Shown: positions 53,591-64,000 of the stretch, in pieces
Layout of the letters: each line of letters begins with the position of its first letter
Numbering within the stretch: the first letter of the stretch is position 1
DNA from: Streptomyces pactum
GTDB lineage: Bacteria; Actinomycetota; Actinomycetes; Streptomycetales; Streptomycetaceae
DNA: 64,000 bases
Assembly: GCF_002005225.1 (NCBI RefSeq)
Contig: NZ_CP019724.1
Span: forward strand, 4,094,501-4,158,500
Direction of reading: 5' to 3'
Notes under the pieces: generated by a model
Told to the model about the DNA's origin: nothing
The model's input: the letters and a program-made list of their open reading frames with translations, nothing else
The model's database searches: none
Translations under genes and position numbers: made by a program

Positions 53591-54858
53591 TCTCTGAGGG
53601 CGTCTCCCCGGCGTGCGGTCTGTACCGGCGTCGGCAGGGTCAGGCGCACGCCGAATCCCCCCTCGCTGCGCGGGCCGACGACGATCGTCCCGCCGTAGAG
53701 CTTGGCCCGCTCACGCATCCCGATCAAGCCATGGCCACCGCGCTCGGGGATTGTGTCCGAATCCACCCCCTGCCACCGGTCCCCGTGCCGATCGCCCTGC
53801 CGGTCCCCGTGGCGATCCCTCTTCCGGTCCCCGAACCGGTCTCCCTCCCGGCCGTCCTCGCGATCCCCCGCCCGGCCTCCCTCTCCCCTGCCGTCGTCCG
53901 TCACCGACACCGTCACCTCGCCGGCGCGGTAGGCGAGTTCGACGGTGGCGTTCGCCCCGGGGGCGTGCTTGAGCACGTTGGTGAGGGCCTCCTGCACCAC
54001 CCGGTAGACACAGAGCTGAACGCCGGGCGGCAGGGGGCGCGGAGCGCCCGTGACGCGCAGCTCCACGCTCACACCGCCGGAGCGCACCCGCGTCACCATC
54101 TCGTCGAGCTGGCCGAGGCCGGGGGCGGGGGCGCCGTCCGCCCCCTGGACGCCGTCGGCACGCAGCAGGCCGAGCATGCGGCGCAGTTCGGCGAGGGCTT
54201 CGCCGCTGGCACCCTCGATGGTGTCCAGGGCGCCGCGTGCGGTGCGGGCGTCGGAGTGGAAGACGAAACGGGCCAGTCCGGCCTGGACGTTGATGACCGC
54301 GATGTGGTGGGCGACCACGTCGTGCAGCTCACGGGCGATCCGGACGCGTTCCTCGGCCACCTCGCGCCGCGCCCGGTCGGCCTGTTCGGCACGGAGCTGC
54401 CGGGTGAGTTCGCCGGTCCGGCGGGCGACGTACCCGAACCGCCACAGCACCAGCGGGAAGCCCACGGCCTGCCCGACGACCGACGCCATCGCCTCGGCGT
54501 CGCTGACCACTCCGGCGTAGATCCAGACACCGGCGAGCAGGGCGGCGCCGGCGGCCGCGGTACGGGTGGAGCACAGGGAGGCGACGGTGTAGAGGGCGAG
54601 CATGGGGCCGAAGGAGCCGACCACGGGCCAGTAGCCGAGGGTGACGTAGACCGACCAGCAGGCGTGGACGGCGAGGCAGACGGTGACGGGGGCACGGGTG
54701 CGCAGGGTGAGCGGAAGGTTCAGCAGGGCGACGAGCGTCCAGGCGAGCGGGTCGAGCGCGGGCCACCCCTGGGCGACGGCCTCGGTGCCGAGCAGTACGG
54801 CCACGGTCGTCAGCGCCGCGGCGATCAGGCCGTCGGCCGCCACAGGGTGCAGGCGCAT
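53587..54858 (-). CDS. HisKA_3 sensor histidine kinase with low-complexity ATP-lid insertion
   Basis: A protein of about 423 residues. About five membrane segments lie in residues 8-155; the phospho-acceptor motif is [28 protein letters not shown] (His near 178); the ATPase has [33 protein letters not shown] (G1) and [17 protein letters not shown] (G2). Between G1 and G2, about residues 328-370 are a repeated GDRxGDR insertion absent from the other kinases here. The start ATG at 54858 precedes the first helix; an in-frame ATG at 54897 is possible. Confidence 0.9.
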   Translation of the reverse strand: MRLHPVAADGLIAAALTTVAVLLGTEAVAQGWPALDPLAWTLVALLNLPLTLRTRAPVTVCLAVHACWSVYVTLGYWPVVGSFGPMLALYTVASLCSTRTAAAGAALLAGVWIYAGVVSDAEAMASVVGQAVGFPLVLWRFGYVARRTGELTRQLRAEQADRARREVAEERVRIARELHDVVAHHIAVINVQAGLARFVFHSDARTARGALDTIEGASGEALAELRRMLGLLRADGVQGADGAPAPGLGQLDEMVTRVRSGGVSVELRVTGAPRPLPPGVQLCVYRVVQEALTNVLKHAPGANATVELAYRAGEVTVSVTDDGRGEGGRAGDREDGREGDRFGDRKRDRHGDRQGDRHGDRWQGVDSDTIPERGGHGLIGMRERAKLYGGTIVVGPRSEGGFGVRLTLPTPVQTARRGDALRE

Positions 54859-55079
54859 TGCGGCAGCGTAATTCCGCCCGTCCGACGGCGGCGTCATCCT
54901 TCCGCCGTACCGCGGAAGTTGCAGGAACCGGGCGCCTACCGCGCTGGGTGGGTCCGGTCTCCACCCCCTGCGGGATTCCGGGACGGGCGGAGCGGCCATA
55001 GGTTCTCGGTGCGAGCGATCCGCAGGGGGGTGTGGCGGTCCGTCCGTTCCCGGGGGAGGGGGCGGGCCGCCGCATGACA

Positions 55080-55152
55080 CGGGTGCGCATGACACGCGTG
55101 CGCCACGCAACGCGTGCGCCACACAACGCGTGCGCACGTGCCACGCGTTCGC
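55080..55152. repeat. array of CGCGTGCGC elements at about 16-bp spacing
   Basis: CGCGTGCGC starts at 55095, 55111 and 55127 (16-bp period), with a variant CGGGTGCGC at 55080 and a partial CGCGTTCG at 55144. A 440-bp spacer (54859-55299) separates the kinase from the gene after it, and this array sits upstream of the minus-strand kinase. It could bind a regulator or be a recombination-prone repeat. It resembles an iteron array, but no replication gene is present. Confidence 0.75.
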
Positions 55153-55248
55153 TCGTACGGGGGGCGGAGGGCAAAGGGAGAAGGGCGGAGGGCGCGGAGG
55201 GCAGGGACGCGGAGGCACACGGGCACGGGGCGCCCGGGCACGCGGGTA

Positions 55249-55288
55249 CAGGCACACAGGCGCACAGGCGCACAGGCGGACAGGCGCA
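55249..55288. repeat. 8-bp tandem repeat after the spermidine synthase-like gene
   Basis: CAGGCGCA and close variants occur five times in a row, ending 11 bases from the stop codon of the minus-strand gene that starts further right. Non-coding. Confidence 0.8.
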
Positions 55289-55299
55289 CGGGAGCGGGC

Positions 55300-57183
55300 T
55301 CAGTACCGCGGATGCACCAGCGTCGACGGTGGCAGGCCGGGGATCCGGGTACGGGACGCGGCGCGGGCGTCCTGGGTCAGGGACCGGGGCGTGAGGGTGT
55401 GCGGGCGGGGGGCCGTCGGTTCGAGGCGCAGGGCGGGGGACTCGCGGGCGGCCAGGAGGAAGCCCCAGTCACGGGGGACGTTCGAGGTGACGGCCGCACG
55501 GTCGGGCCCCGGCGCGAAGCCGGTTTCCCGGGCGGCGACGCGGTAGGGAGCGGTCCGCAGACCGGCCGCGTGGAGCGTCGCGTTCACCGTCCAGAAGGCA
55601 CGCGGGCGTGCGGAGACCGGGCCGGCGTGCACGATCAGCCGGCCGTCGGGGGCGAGCACCCTCCGCAGCAGGCCGTAGAACTCCTGTGAGTACAGCTTGG
55701 TGCTGGCCGTGATGCCCGGGTCGGGAAGGTCCGAGATCACCACGTCGTACGTCGCGGTGGGCGTCGAGCGCAGCCGGCGGAACGCGTCCGACGTGGTGAC
55801 GTGGAGGCGCGGATCGCCGTAGGCGTGCTCGTTCAGCGCGGACAGGCCGGGGTCGTGCCGGGCCAGCCGGGCGAGTCCGGGGTCGAGTTCGGCGACGTCG
55901 ACGCGGCGCACGTCCGGGTGGCGCAGCACCTCCCGCGCGGCGAGGCCGTCACCGCCGCCGAGGATCAGCACGCGCGCGTGCGGGCCGCTCATGACGGGGT
56001 GCACCAAGGCCTCGTGGTACCGCCGCTCTTCGCTGCCGCTGACCCGCAGCCGGCCGTCCAGGAACAGGTCGAGGGGCCGGCCGTCGGTGTCGCCGGCGAG
56101 GACCACTTCCTGCACGCCGGTCTGGACGGCCACGCGGACGTCCTGGCCGTACACGGCGTGCCGGGCGGCCCGTTCGAAGTCGTCGGCGAGGACGGTCGCC
56201 GTGGCCAGGAGCGCCAGCACGACGGTGTTGGCGGTCAGCAGGAGCCAGCGGGCCCGGCGGGTCATGTCCCGCCGGAACAGGCCGAGGACCAGGGCGGCGC
56301 CGACGACCGCGTTGACGGTGCCGGTGAGCAGCGCGCCGGTGAGCTGCCCCAGGAAGGGCAGCAGGAGGAACGGGAAGGCCAGGCCGCCGACGAGCGCGCC
56401 GACGTAGTCCGCGGCGAACAGGTCGGCGACGGCGCCGCCCGCGTCCTGGCGGCGGACGCGCTGGATCAGCTCCATCAGCAGCGGTACCTCGGCGCCGATC
56501 AGCACGCCGATGGCGAGCGAGAAGGCGACCAGCAGGAAGCGCGGGCCGTCGGCCCACAGGCCGCCCCAGCCGCCGGTCCAGGCGAAGACGGCGTACAGCA
56601 CCATCGCGCTGGAGCCGCCGACGAGGGCGAGCACGGCCTCGACCGCGCCGAAGCCGGCCGCCGCGAATCTGCGCAACCGCTTGGCGGCGAGTGAGCCGAG
56701 GCCCATGGCGAAGACCATGACGGACAGGACGACGGACGCCTGGGTGACCGAGTCGCCGATCAGGTACGAGGCGAAGGCGACGAGTTCGAGTTCGTACACG
56801 AGCCCGCAGGCCGCGCAGACGAACACGCCGGCCAGCACCAGGAACCGCCCGACGGCGGGCCGGACGGGCAACCGCGCCGGCCCACCGGGGCCGCAAGACC
56901 CGGCGGACCCGGCGGACCCGGCAGACCCGGCAGACCCGGAGGACCCGGCAGACCCGGAGGACCCGGCAGGACCGGACGGCCCTGGCAGGCCGGACGGACC
57001 GGACGAGCCGGGCGGAACAGACGCGCCGGACGGACCGGACGCGCCGGACGCGCGGGACGAGCCGGATGGGCCGGACGAGCCGGACCGGCCGGGCGACGTA
57101 CCGCCGGTGGGGTCAGGGGAGCCGCCGGGGCCGGCCCAGGACGGCGGAGAGCCGGGCGGAGCGGGCGCGTGCGGTTCGATCAC
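55300..57183 (-). CDS. membrane-bound spermidine synthase-like protein
   Basis: A 627-residue protein. Residues 1-100 are a collagen-like run of Gly-x-Ser/Pro triplets ([17 protein letters not shown]). Seven hydrophobic segments follow (about 108-320). The C-terminal domain (about 365-560) is a spermidine synthase-type methyltransferase fold: [57 protein letters not shown] and [38 protein letters not shown] and the Asp residues are kept, so aminopropyl or related transfer is plausible. The low-complexity start may be mis-annotated. Confidence 0.88.
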   Translation of the reverse strand: MIEPHAPAPPGSPPSWAGPGGSPDPTGGTSPGRSGSSGPSGSSRASGASGPSGASVPPGSSGPSGLPGPSGPAGSSGSAGSSGSAGSAGSAGSAGSCGPGGPARLPVRPAVGRFLVLAGVFVCAACGLVYELELVAFASYLIGDSVTQASVVLSVMVFAMGLGSLAAKRLRRFAAAGFGAVEAVLALVGGSSAMVLYAVFAWTGGWGGLWADGPRFLLVAFSLAIGVLIGAEVPLLMELIQRVRRQDAGGAVADLFAADYVGALVGGLAFPFLLLPFLGQLTGALLTGTVNAVVGAALVLGLFRRDMTRRARWLLLTANTVVLALLATATVLADDFERAARHAVYGQDVRVAVQTGVQEVVLAGDTDGRPLDLFLDGRLRVSGSEERRYHEALVHPVMSGPHARVLILGGGDGLAAREVLRHPDVRRVDVAELDPGLARLARHDPGLSALNEHAYGDPRLHVTTSDAFRRLRSTPTATYDVVISDLPDPGITASTKLYSQEFYGLLRRVLAPDGRLIVHAGPVSARPRAFWTVNATLHAAGLRTAPYRVAARETGFAPGPDRAAVTSNVPRDWGFLLAARESPALRLEPTAPRPHTLTPRSLTQDARAASRTRIPGLPPSTLVHPRY

Positions 57184-57270
57184 GGGGTGACGTTACGTCA
57201 CTCCCGTACTGCGCTTCGTCACCCACACGTGTGAAACAGGCGTTCCGTTGGGCACCACAGGTTTATCTCG

Positions 57271-57300
57271 CCCGACCCTGTCCGACCCTGTCCGACCCTG
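57271..57300. repeat. 10-bp tandem repeat upstream of the spermidine synthase-like gene
   Basis: TCCGACCCTG (first copy with C instead of T) occurs three times at 57271-57300, in the 150-bp spacer between two minus-strand genes. Confidence 0.8.
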
Positions 57301-57334
57301 CCCGGGCTACGGCCGGACCACGCCCCGCGCCGGC

Positions 57335-57871
57335 TCACACCCCGGACGGGCTGAGCTGCCGCGTCGGCACCCGGACACCCACCCGGGTCCGGGTCGCCAC
57401 CAGGTGGCCGTCCTGCGGATAGGCGTGCCAGGTCCGCCAGTGCACCTGCCCCTCGTGGCGATGCGCCAGCAGCGCGGTGAAGGCGTGCGGGCTGCCGGGG
57501 AAGACGCCGGCCAGCCCGTGCGGGTGGTCGGCGACCAGAGCCAGCAGCTCCTGGGCACGTCCGGCGAAGGAGCCCGGCGTCAGCACCTCCACGCGGGCGG
57601 CGAACTCGTACTCCCAGTCTCCCCTCCGTTTGGCGACGCCCAGCGGAAGGGGGGTACTGCTGCCGGGGATGCACGCCACCGTCTCGGAACAGCTACCCCG
57701 CTCCTCCTCGAGCAGGACTTGATGTGACGCCCCCAGGAGTCTCAACTGCATTTTGGCGCCCGTCAGTTCGAGATCGAGACTGGCGAGCGCGGGCAGCGGC
57801 TCGCGTCCCAGGGCCCAGGCGAGATCGGCTGCGCGCGTGTCGGTGTAGGCGGTTTTCAGGGTCGTGAGCAT
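57335..57871 (-). CDS. DUF2617 family protein
   Basis: A 178-residue protein of the DUF2617 family: MLTTLKTAYTDTRAADLAWALG, GASHQVLLEE, LPLGVAKRRGDWEYEFAARVEVLTPGSFAGRAQELLALVADHPHGLAGVFPGSPHAFTALLAHRHEGQVHWRTWHAYPQDGHLVATRTRV. It is encoded immediately upstream of the spermidine synthase-like gene, an arrangement seen across actinobacteria, and may act with it. Function unknown. Confidence 0.85.
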   Translation of the reverse strand: MLTTLKTAYTDTRAADLAWALGREPLPALASLDLELTGAKMQLRLLGASHQVLLEEERGSCSETVACIPGSSTPLPLGVAKRRGDWEYEFAARVEVLTPGSFAGRAQELLALVADHPHGLAGVFPGSPHAFTALLAHRHEGQVHWRTWHAYPQDGHLVATRTRVGVRVPTRQLSPSGV

Positions 57872-57892
57872 GGATCGGCTCCGCAAGCACAC

Positions 57893-58267
57893 AAGGAGAG
57901 GAAGGTGTGGGGCCTGCGCATCCCGGTCATGGCCGGGGATGCGGCCCGCTCAGCCCAGTCGGCCGGTCAGGAGGGGGGTCAACAGGTCGTCCGAGGAGCT
58001 GCGTTGGTGTGGAGAGGGAATCATGAACTGTGGCGCCACCACAGCGTTTTTACCCAACTTCGTGGTGTTTCCATCCCTCAGGGGGCTCCACAGTTCAACT
58101 GTTCAACCGGGGCGCACACCCCCGCCCGCGCGGCGCGCGCCGGTGCGTGGGAGCGCCCGCCGGGAGTGTTTCCCGGCGGGCGCTCGTGTTGGGCGCGGGG
58201 CCCGCTCCCAGGTGCGGGCCCCGTGGCGGGGATGCGGTTCCCCCTGCGGGAGCTCAGCTACCCCGTG
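57893..58267. other. 375-bp gene-free spacer with an AT-rich core
   Basis: Between two minus-strand genes. An AT-rich stretch (about 58040-58110) carries CTGTGG-CGCCA-CCACAG and AGTTCAACT-like repeats and is a likely promoter for the DUF2617 gene. A strong hairpin closes the right side (listed separately). Open frames across it have poor codon bias. A small RNA between the core and the hairpin cannot be ruled out. Confidence 0.45.
58151..58185. terminator. 14-bp GC hairpin in the spacer
   Basis: GAGCGCCCGCCGGG and its perfect complement flank a 7-base loop. It lies 83 bases past the stop of the Gly/Cys-rich gene (minus) and could end that transcript, or any plus-strand RNA from the AT-rich core. 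Confidence 0.8.
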
Positions 58268-58516
58268 TTAGCTGCCTCCACCGCATCCGCCGCCGCCCCC
58301 TCCCCCGCAGGACGACGACCCGCCTCCGCAGGACGAGCCGCCGCCGCAGGAGTGGCCCGAGGAGTGCCCGGTGGAGGACGAGTCGCCGGCCCACCAGCTC
58401 CTGCTGCTGCCGCGGTCGCGGTGGTGGTGCCTGCCTCCGCCGCCGCTCCGCGCGCCGGTCAGGAGCCCTCCGACCACCAAGGCGCCGAACACGATCAGGA
58501 TGATGCCGATGACCAT
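58268..58516 (-). CDS. small membrane-anchored Gly/Cys/Ser-rich protein
   Basis: An 82-residue protein: one hydrophobic start (MVIGIILIVFGALVVGGLLTG), a basic HHHRDRG stretch, then a Gly/Ser/Cys-rich tail with repeats of SCGGGSS and GGGGGGGC. Similar Gly/Cys tails are seen on several actinobacterial envelope proteins. The GGAGGAGG ribosome site eight bases before the ATG supports it strongly. Cysteines may bind metal or crosslink; no function is known to me. Confidence 0.75.
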   Translation of the reverse strand: MVIGIILIVFGALVVGGLLTGARSGGGGRHHHRDRGSSRSWWAGDSSSTGHSSGHSCGGGSSCGGGSSSCGGGGGGGCGGGS

Positions 58517-58690
58517 GGCGTCCTCCTCCTTCCGCTTCCCGGGCTCGCACCCGGAGTTCCCCCGAAGCAACCCCCCGTTGGGCGCCTCGCCTTCCGCATG
58601 AAGCTCGTTGCGTGAACGGGAGATGCCCTTCGCCGCCACGCCCCAAAGCAGAGTTGAGGAACTCCAGAGCTTCGGCGCAGGATGGCCGGC

Positions 58691-59881
58691 ATGACCCCCA
58701 TCAGCTCCAGCTCCCGCCCCTTCCTCAACCGCCGGCTCGCCGAGTTCGGGACGACGATCTTCGCCGAGATGTCCGCCCTGGCCGCGCGGACCGGGGCGAT
58801 CAACCTGGGCCAGGGCTTCCCGGACACCGACGGCCCCGAGGAGATCCGGGAAGCCGCCGTACGGGCCCTGCGCGACGGACGCGGCAACCAGTACCCGCCC
58901 GGCCCCGGCGTCCCCGAGCTGCGCACCGCGGTCGCCGCCCACCAGGAACGCCGGTACGGCCTGTCCTTCGACCCGGACACCGAGGTACTGGTCACCGCCG
59001 GCGCCACGGAGGCCATCGCCGCCTCCCTGCTCGCCCTGCTGGAGCCCGGCGACGAGGTCGTCGCGCTGGAGCCGTACTACGACTCGTACGCGGCCTGCAT
59101 CGCGATGGCGGGCGGCACGCGCGTACCCGTGACTCTGCGCCCCCACGAGGGCACCTTCCGCCTCGACCTCGACGAGCTGCGCGACGCCGTCACCGACCGC
59201 ACCCGTCTGCTGCTGCTGAACACCCCGCACAACCCGACGGGCACCGTCCTGACCCACGACGAACTGGCGGCCATCGCCGAGCTCGCCGTCGAGCGGGACC
59301 TGCTGGTGGTGACCGACGAGGTCTACGAGCACCTGGTCTTCGACACGGCCGAGCACATCCCCCTGGCGAGCTTCCCGGGGATGCGCGAGCGCACGGTGAC
59401 CATCGGGTCGGCCGGCAAGACGTACTCCTTCACGGGCTGGAAGGTCGGCTGGATCACCGCCGTACCCGCCCTGGTCACGGCGGTCCGCTCGGCCAAGCAG
59501 TACCTGACGTACGTGGCCTCCGGCCCCTTCCAGTACGCCATCGCCGAGGCCCTGGCGCTGCCCGACTCGTACTTCGACGCCTACCGCGAGGACATGCGGG
59601 CCAAGCGGGACCTGCTGGCGGCGGGCCTGGAGGGGGCGGGCTTCGGCGTCTACCGCCCCGCCGGGACGTACTTCGTCACCACCGACATCCGCCCCCTCGG
59701 GGAGAGCGACGGCTTCGCCTTCTGCCGCGGCCTGCCGGAACGCGCGGGCGTCGTCGCCGTCCCCAACGCGGTCTTCTACGACCACCGGGAGGCGGGCGCC
59801 CCCTTCGTCCGGTTCGCGTTCTGCAAGCGGACCTCCGTGCTGGAGGAGGCGGTACGGCGGCTGAAAACGCTGGCGGGGTGA
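58691..59881 (+). CDS. class I/II PLP-dependent aminotransferase
   Basis: A 396-residue fold type I aminotransferase: INLGQGFPDTDGPEEIREAAVRALRDGRGNQYPPGPGVPELRTAVAAH, LVTAGATEAIAA, LLNTPHNPTGTVLTHDEL, VVTDEVYEHLVFD (PLP Asp), TIGSAGKTYSFTGWKVGW (PLP Lys in SAGKTY) and FVRFAFCK (substrate Arg). The GQGFPD start and sequence resemble kynurenine/glutamine-type and DapC-like aminotransferases; the substrate is uncertain. The second ATG (58691) has better spacing to the AGG than the first at 58682. Confidence 0.9.
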   Translation: MTPISSSSRPFLNRRLAEFGTTIFAEMSALAARTGAINLGQGFPDTDGPEEIREAAVRALRDGRGNQYPPGPGVPELRTAVAAHQERRYGLSFDPDTEVLVTAGATEAIAASLLALLEPGDEVVALEPYYDSYAACIAMAGGTRVPVTLRPHEGTFRLDLDELRDAVTDRTRLLLLNTPHNPTGTVLTHDELAAIAELAVERDLLVVTDEVYEHLVFDTAEHIPLASFPGMRERTVTIGSAGKTYSFTGWKVGWITAVPALVTAVRSAKQYLTYVASGPFQYAIAEALALPDSYFDAYREDMRAKRDLLAAGLEGAGFGVYRPAGTYFVTTDIRPLGESDGFAFCRGLPERAGVVAVPNAVFYDHREAGAPFVRFAFCKRTSVLEEAVRRLKTLAG

Positions 59882-59925
59882 GCGGGAGAGCGGGCGCGGG
59901 GACGGGAGCCGGGCCCGAAAACGGC

Positions 59926-59978
59926 GAGAGCCCGGCCCCGGCACACGACCTCGGTGGTCGGTGCCCGGCCGGGCTCTC
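59926..59978. terminator. bidirectional hairpin between convergent genes
   Basis: GAGAGCCCGGCC and GGCCGGGCTCTC, extended by mostly paired CGG/CAC/GACC segments, fold into a long stem with small bulges and a short loop. It sits between the convergent aminotransferase and YbjN genes and suits both. Confidence 0.85.
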
Positions 59979-59993
59979 CTCACACGGGACGGA

Positions 59994-60530
59994 CTATTCG
60001 CCGTCCTCGTCCGTCGGCTTCTCCGACTCGTTGACCTCCTGCTCCAGGCCGAGCTGTTCGACGAGCCACCGGTCGAACTCGATGGCGGCGCGGACCCAGC
60101 TGACCGTCGAGGAGACGAAGTGCTCCAGGCTGACGCCCATGCCGATCAGCATCTGCGCCTCGCCGATCAGGCGGACCGTGCCGTCGTCGTGGGTGTGGGA
60201 GTACACCTTGGGCCACAGGGTGCGCCGGTTCCAGTCGTCGATCGACTCCAGGAGCTGCGGCTTCTCGTCGATCTGGTGGGGCCGGTCGTAGAACGTCCGC
60301 ACCGAGAAGACCTGCTGGTCGTCCTCGCCGCGGAACATGAAGTACGTACGGAACTGCTCCCACGGCGCCGCGAGGTCACCCTCGTCGTCGACGACGTACT
60401 TCAGCTCCATCTGTTCGAGGAGCTGCTTCACAAGATCCTGATCCGGGACGACGGGGCCCGCCGGTCCTTGGGGCTGCGGCTCGGGCTGCTTGCCCCCGAA
60501 GTTCGGAATCGAGGACGGGTCGATGGTCAC
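59994..60530 (-). CDS. YbjN domain protein
   Basis: A 178-residue YbjN-type (type III secretion chaperone-like fold) protein: LVKQLLEQMELKYVVDDEGDLAAPWEQFRTYFMFRGEDDQQVFSVRTFYDRPHQIDEKPQLLESIDDWNRRTLWPKVYSHTHDDGTVRLIGEAQML...GVSLEHFVSSTVSWVRAAIEF. It ends in an acidic tail. A GTG start has AAGGGA eight bases ahead. Common in actinobacteria as a stress-linked protein; the exact role is unknown. Confidence 0.85.
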   Translation of the reverse strand: MTIDPSSIPNFGGKQPEPQPQGPAGPVVPDQDLVKQLLEQMELKYVVDDEGDLAAPWEQFRTYFMFRGEDDQQVFSVRTFYDRPHQIDEKPQLLESIDDWNRRTLWPKVYSHTHDDGTVRLIGEAQMLIGMGVSLEHFVSSTVSWVRAAIEFDRWLVEQLGLEQEVNESEKPTDEDGE

Positions 60531-60667
60531 CGTGAATTTCCCTTCGTACGGATCTGGCCATCCTCCCCCATGCGGGGAGGGGCGTGGCAAGCCCGCCGGG
60601 GGCCTGTCAGCCCTGGGCTGACATGATCCGGCCGGTCGGGTGGACGCAGGGCGGACGGAGGCGGGCC

Positions 60668-61195
60668 ATGGGGCGGACACGGAGCGCGGTGGCGGGGTCC
60701 GCGGGCGGCGAGCAGGTGCCCCGGGGGCGGACCAGGTGGGGGCTGTCCGCGGCGCGCGTGGTGCTGCCGGCGCTGTTCCTGCTGCCCTTCCTCATCGTCC
60801 TGGCCGGCATCGTCCGGTCCGAACCGGACGACCGGAGCGGCGGCCGGAAGCCCGTCCACGTCCCCTGCTCCGAGGCGCTCGCGTTCGGCGGGGCCGGCCT
60901 GCCGGACGGCGCGCGGCCGGTCGGGGAGTGCACGATGCAGGGCTTCCAGGACATTCATTACAGCGCGTCCTTCCGCATGCCGCGCACGGGTGTCCAGATC
61001 TGGCCGGCACACACCTACCCGGCCGCCCCCGCGCCCGGGACCGAGTTCTGCGCGGGCGCCGACGCCGATCTGTGTCTGGATCTCGGCTACGCGCGGGGCC
61101 TGCCGGACGGTGTGGACGCCGATGCCGTGCAGGTACGGGTGGAGTACGAGGACGCCGGTACGGCACTGGTGCGGTTCGCGTCGTTCACCCTGTGA
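60668..61195 (+). CDS. membrane-anchored or exported hypothetical protein
   Basis: A 175-residue protein with one hydrophobic segment (about residues 30-49, VVLPALFLLPFLIVLAGIV) after a basic start, then an outer domain with spaced Cys (VPCSEAL; GECTMQGF; EFCAGADADLCLDLGYARG). The ATG at 60668 has GGAGGCGGG upstream. I do not recognise a family. Its stop lies in a 31-bp tandem repeat. Confidence 0.6.
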   Translation: MGRTRSAVAGSAGGEQVPRGRTRWGLSAARVVLPALFLLPFLIVLAGIVRSEPDDRSGGRKPVHVPCSEALAFGGAGLPDGARPVGECTMQGFQDIHYSASFRMPRTGVQIWPAHTYPAAPAPGTEFCAGADADLCLDLGYARGLPDGVDADAVQVRVEYEDAGTALVRFASFTL

Positions 61196-61253
61196 CGCAC
61201 GGCGGCCCACCACCCACCGGGGGTGACGCACGGCGGCCCGCCACCCACCGGGG
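61192..61253. repeat. 31-bp tandem repeat starting at a stop codon
   Basis: A 31-bp unit starting GTGACGCACGGCGGCCC occurs at 61192-61222 and 61223-61253 with a single difference, then GTGACGG. The TGA stop of the preceding gene is inside the first unit. Confidence 0.9.
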
Positions 61254-61297
61254 GTGACGGACCGGCCGCGCGTCGCGGAGGGGCCTCGCGGCCGGGG

Positions 61298-63898
<2,601 letters not shown>

Positions 63899-63976
63899 GT
63901 TCTGGCTTCCCTCCTAGCGTCGGCCGTCGGCGGTCCGGCCGTGTCTCCCAGTGCTGACTCAGACAACGTACACAAA

Positions 63977-63997
63977 GTTGAGTCTATTCCACTCAAG
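63977..63997. promoter_or_regulatory. HAIR operator (HspR binding) at the clpB promoter
   Basis: GTTGAGT-CTATTCC-ACTCAAG matches the HAIR consensus CTTGAGT-N7-ACTCAAG except the first base. HspR represses dnaK and clpB in Streptomyces by binding such sites. This copy lies 79 bases upstream of the clpB GTG, at the right edge of the window. Confidence 0.85.
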
Positions 63998-64000
63998 GGA

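Noticed and set aside
55032..55394. Plus-strand frames across the CGCGTGCGC array
   Set aside because: They only translate repeats (RMTRVRHATRAPHN) and show no coding signature.
58023..58271. Plus-strand frame starting MNCGATTAFLP with a GAGAGGGA site
   Set aside because: Codon use is poor past residue 30, and it runs through the terminator hairpin.

Overview
The window is a stretch of very GC-rich actinobacterial chromosome, almost certainly Streptomyces. Codon third positions are nearly all G or C, GTG and TTG starts are common, and there are many ECF sigma factors, two-component pairs and DUF397/DUF5753 genes. From memory, the order flotillin, ask-asd, recR, ybaB, purA, tryptophan-degradation genes, fba, pyrE, clpB matches the Streptomyces coelicolor core segment around SCO3607 to SCO3661. 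No tRNA, rRNA, CRISPR array, transposase or replication origin was seen.

Layout. 1-8.5 kb: a NfeD/flotillin pair cut by the left edge, a two-RCK membrane protein, an S9 peptidase, a SURF1 protein, and an ECF sigma factor coupled to a membrane protein. 8.8-13.7 kb: the aspartate-pathway genes ask and asd, then a large secreted beta-propeller-like protein. 13.7-15.8 kb: a small patch of gene remnants that looks like inserted and decayed DNA. 15.8-17.5 kb: DUF5063, recR, ybaB. 17.7-21.9 kb: SLATT protein, membrane Ser/Thr kinase, MarR and DJ-1 proteins. 22-28.8 kb: class III aminotransferase with a GntR regulator, small hypothetical genes, an ECF41-like sigma factor, a DUF3515 protein, purA. 28.9-36.9 kb: a DAG-kinase-like protein, a MarR-controlled ABC exporter, a cupin, a cytochrome P450, a GH10 xylanase.

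37-42.8 kb: an XRE/DUF397/ATPase regulatory trio and two tandem NarL-type two-component systems. 42.8-48.4 kb: an acyltransferase, an alpha/beta hydrolase, and a formamidase-like hydrolase next to kynureninase and tryptophan 2,3-dioxygenase (tryptophan to anthranilate). 48.6-52.8 kb: DUF3151, fba, pyrE, an aldose epimerase and a CoxG-like protein. 52.8-57.9 kb: a third two-component system, a membrane spermidine-synthase-like protein and DUF2617. 58-64 kb: a Gly/Cys-rich peptide, an aminotransferase, a YbjN protein, an exported protein, and clpB with a HAIR operator at its promoter.

Much of the regulation can be read directly from inverted repeats: HAIR before clpB, a CGAAA-C-TTTCG box before the xylanase, twin palindromes before the MarR/DJ-1 operon, a 17-bp-arm palindrome before gntR, and a TTTCCTA palindrome between the XRE regulator and the ATPase gene. 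Strong GC hairpins mark the ends of several transcripts. Short tandem repeats are unusually common, and several contain the stop codon of the adjacent gene. No clearly new multi-gene system was found. The best leads are the stop-codon repeats, the 16-bp repeat array near 55.1 kb, the low-complexity insertion in a kinase ATP lid, and the XRE/DUF397/ATPase trio with its operator.
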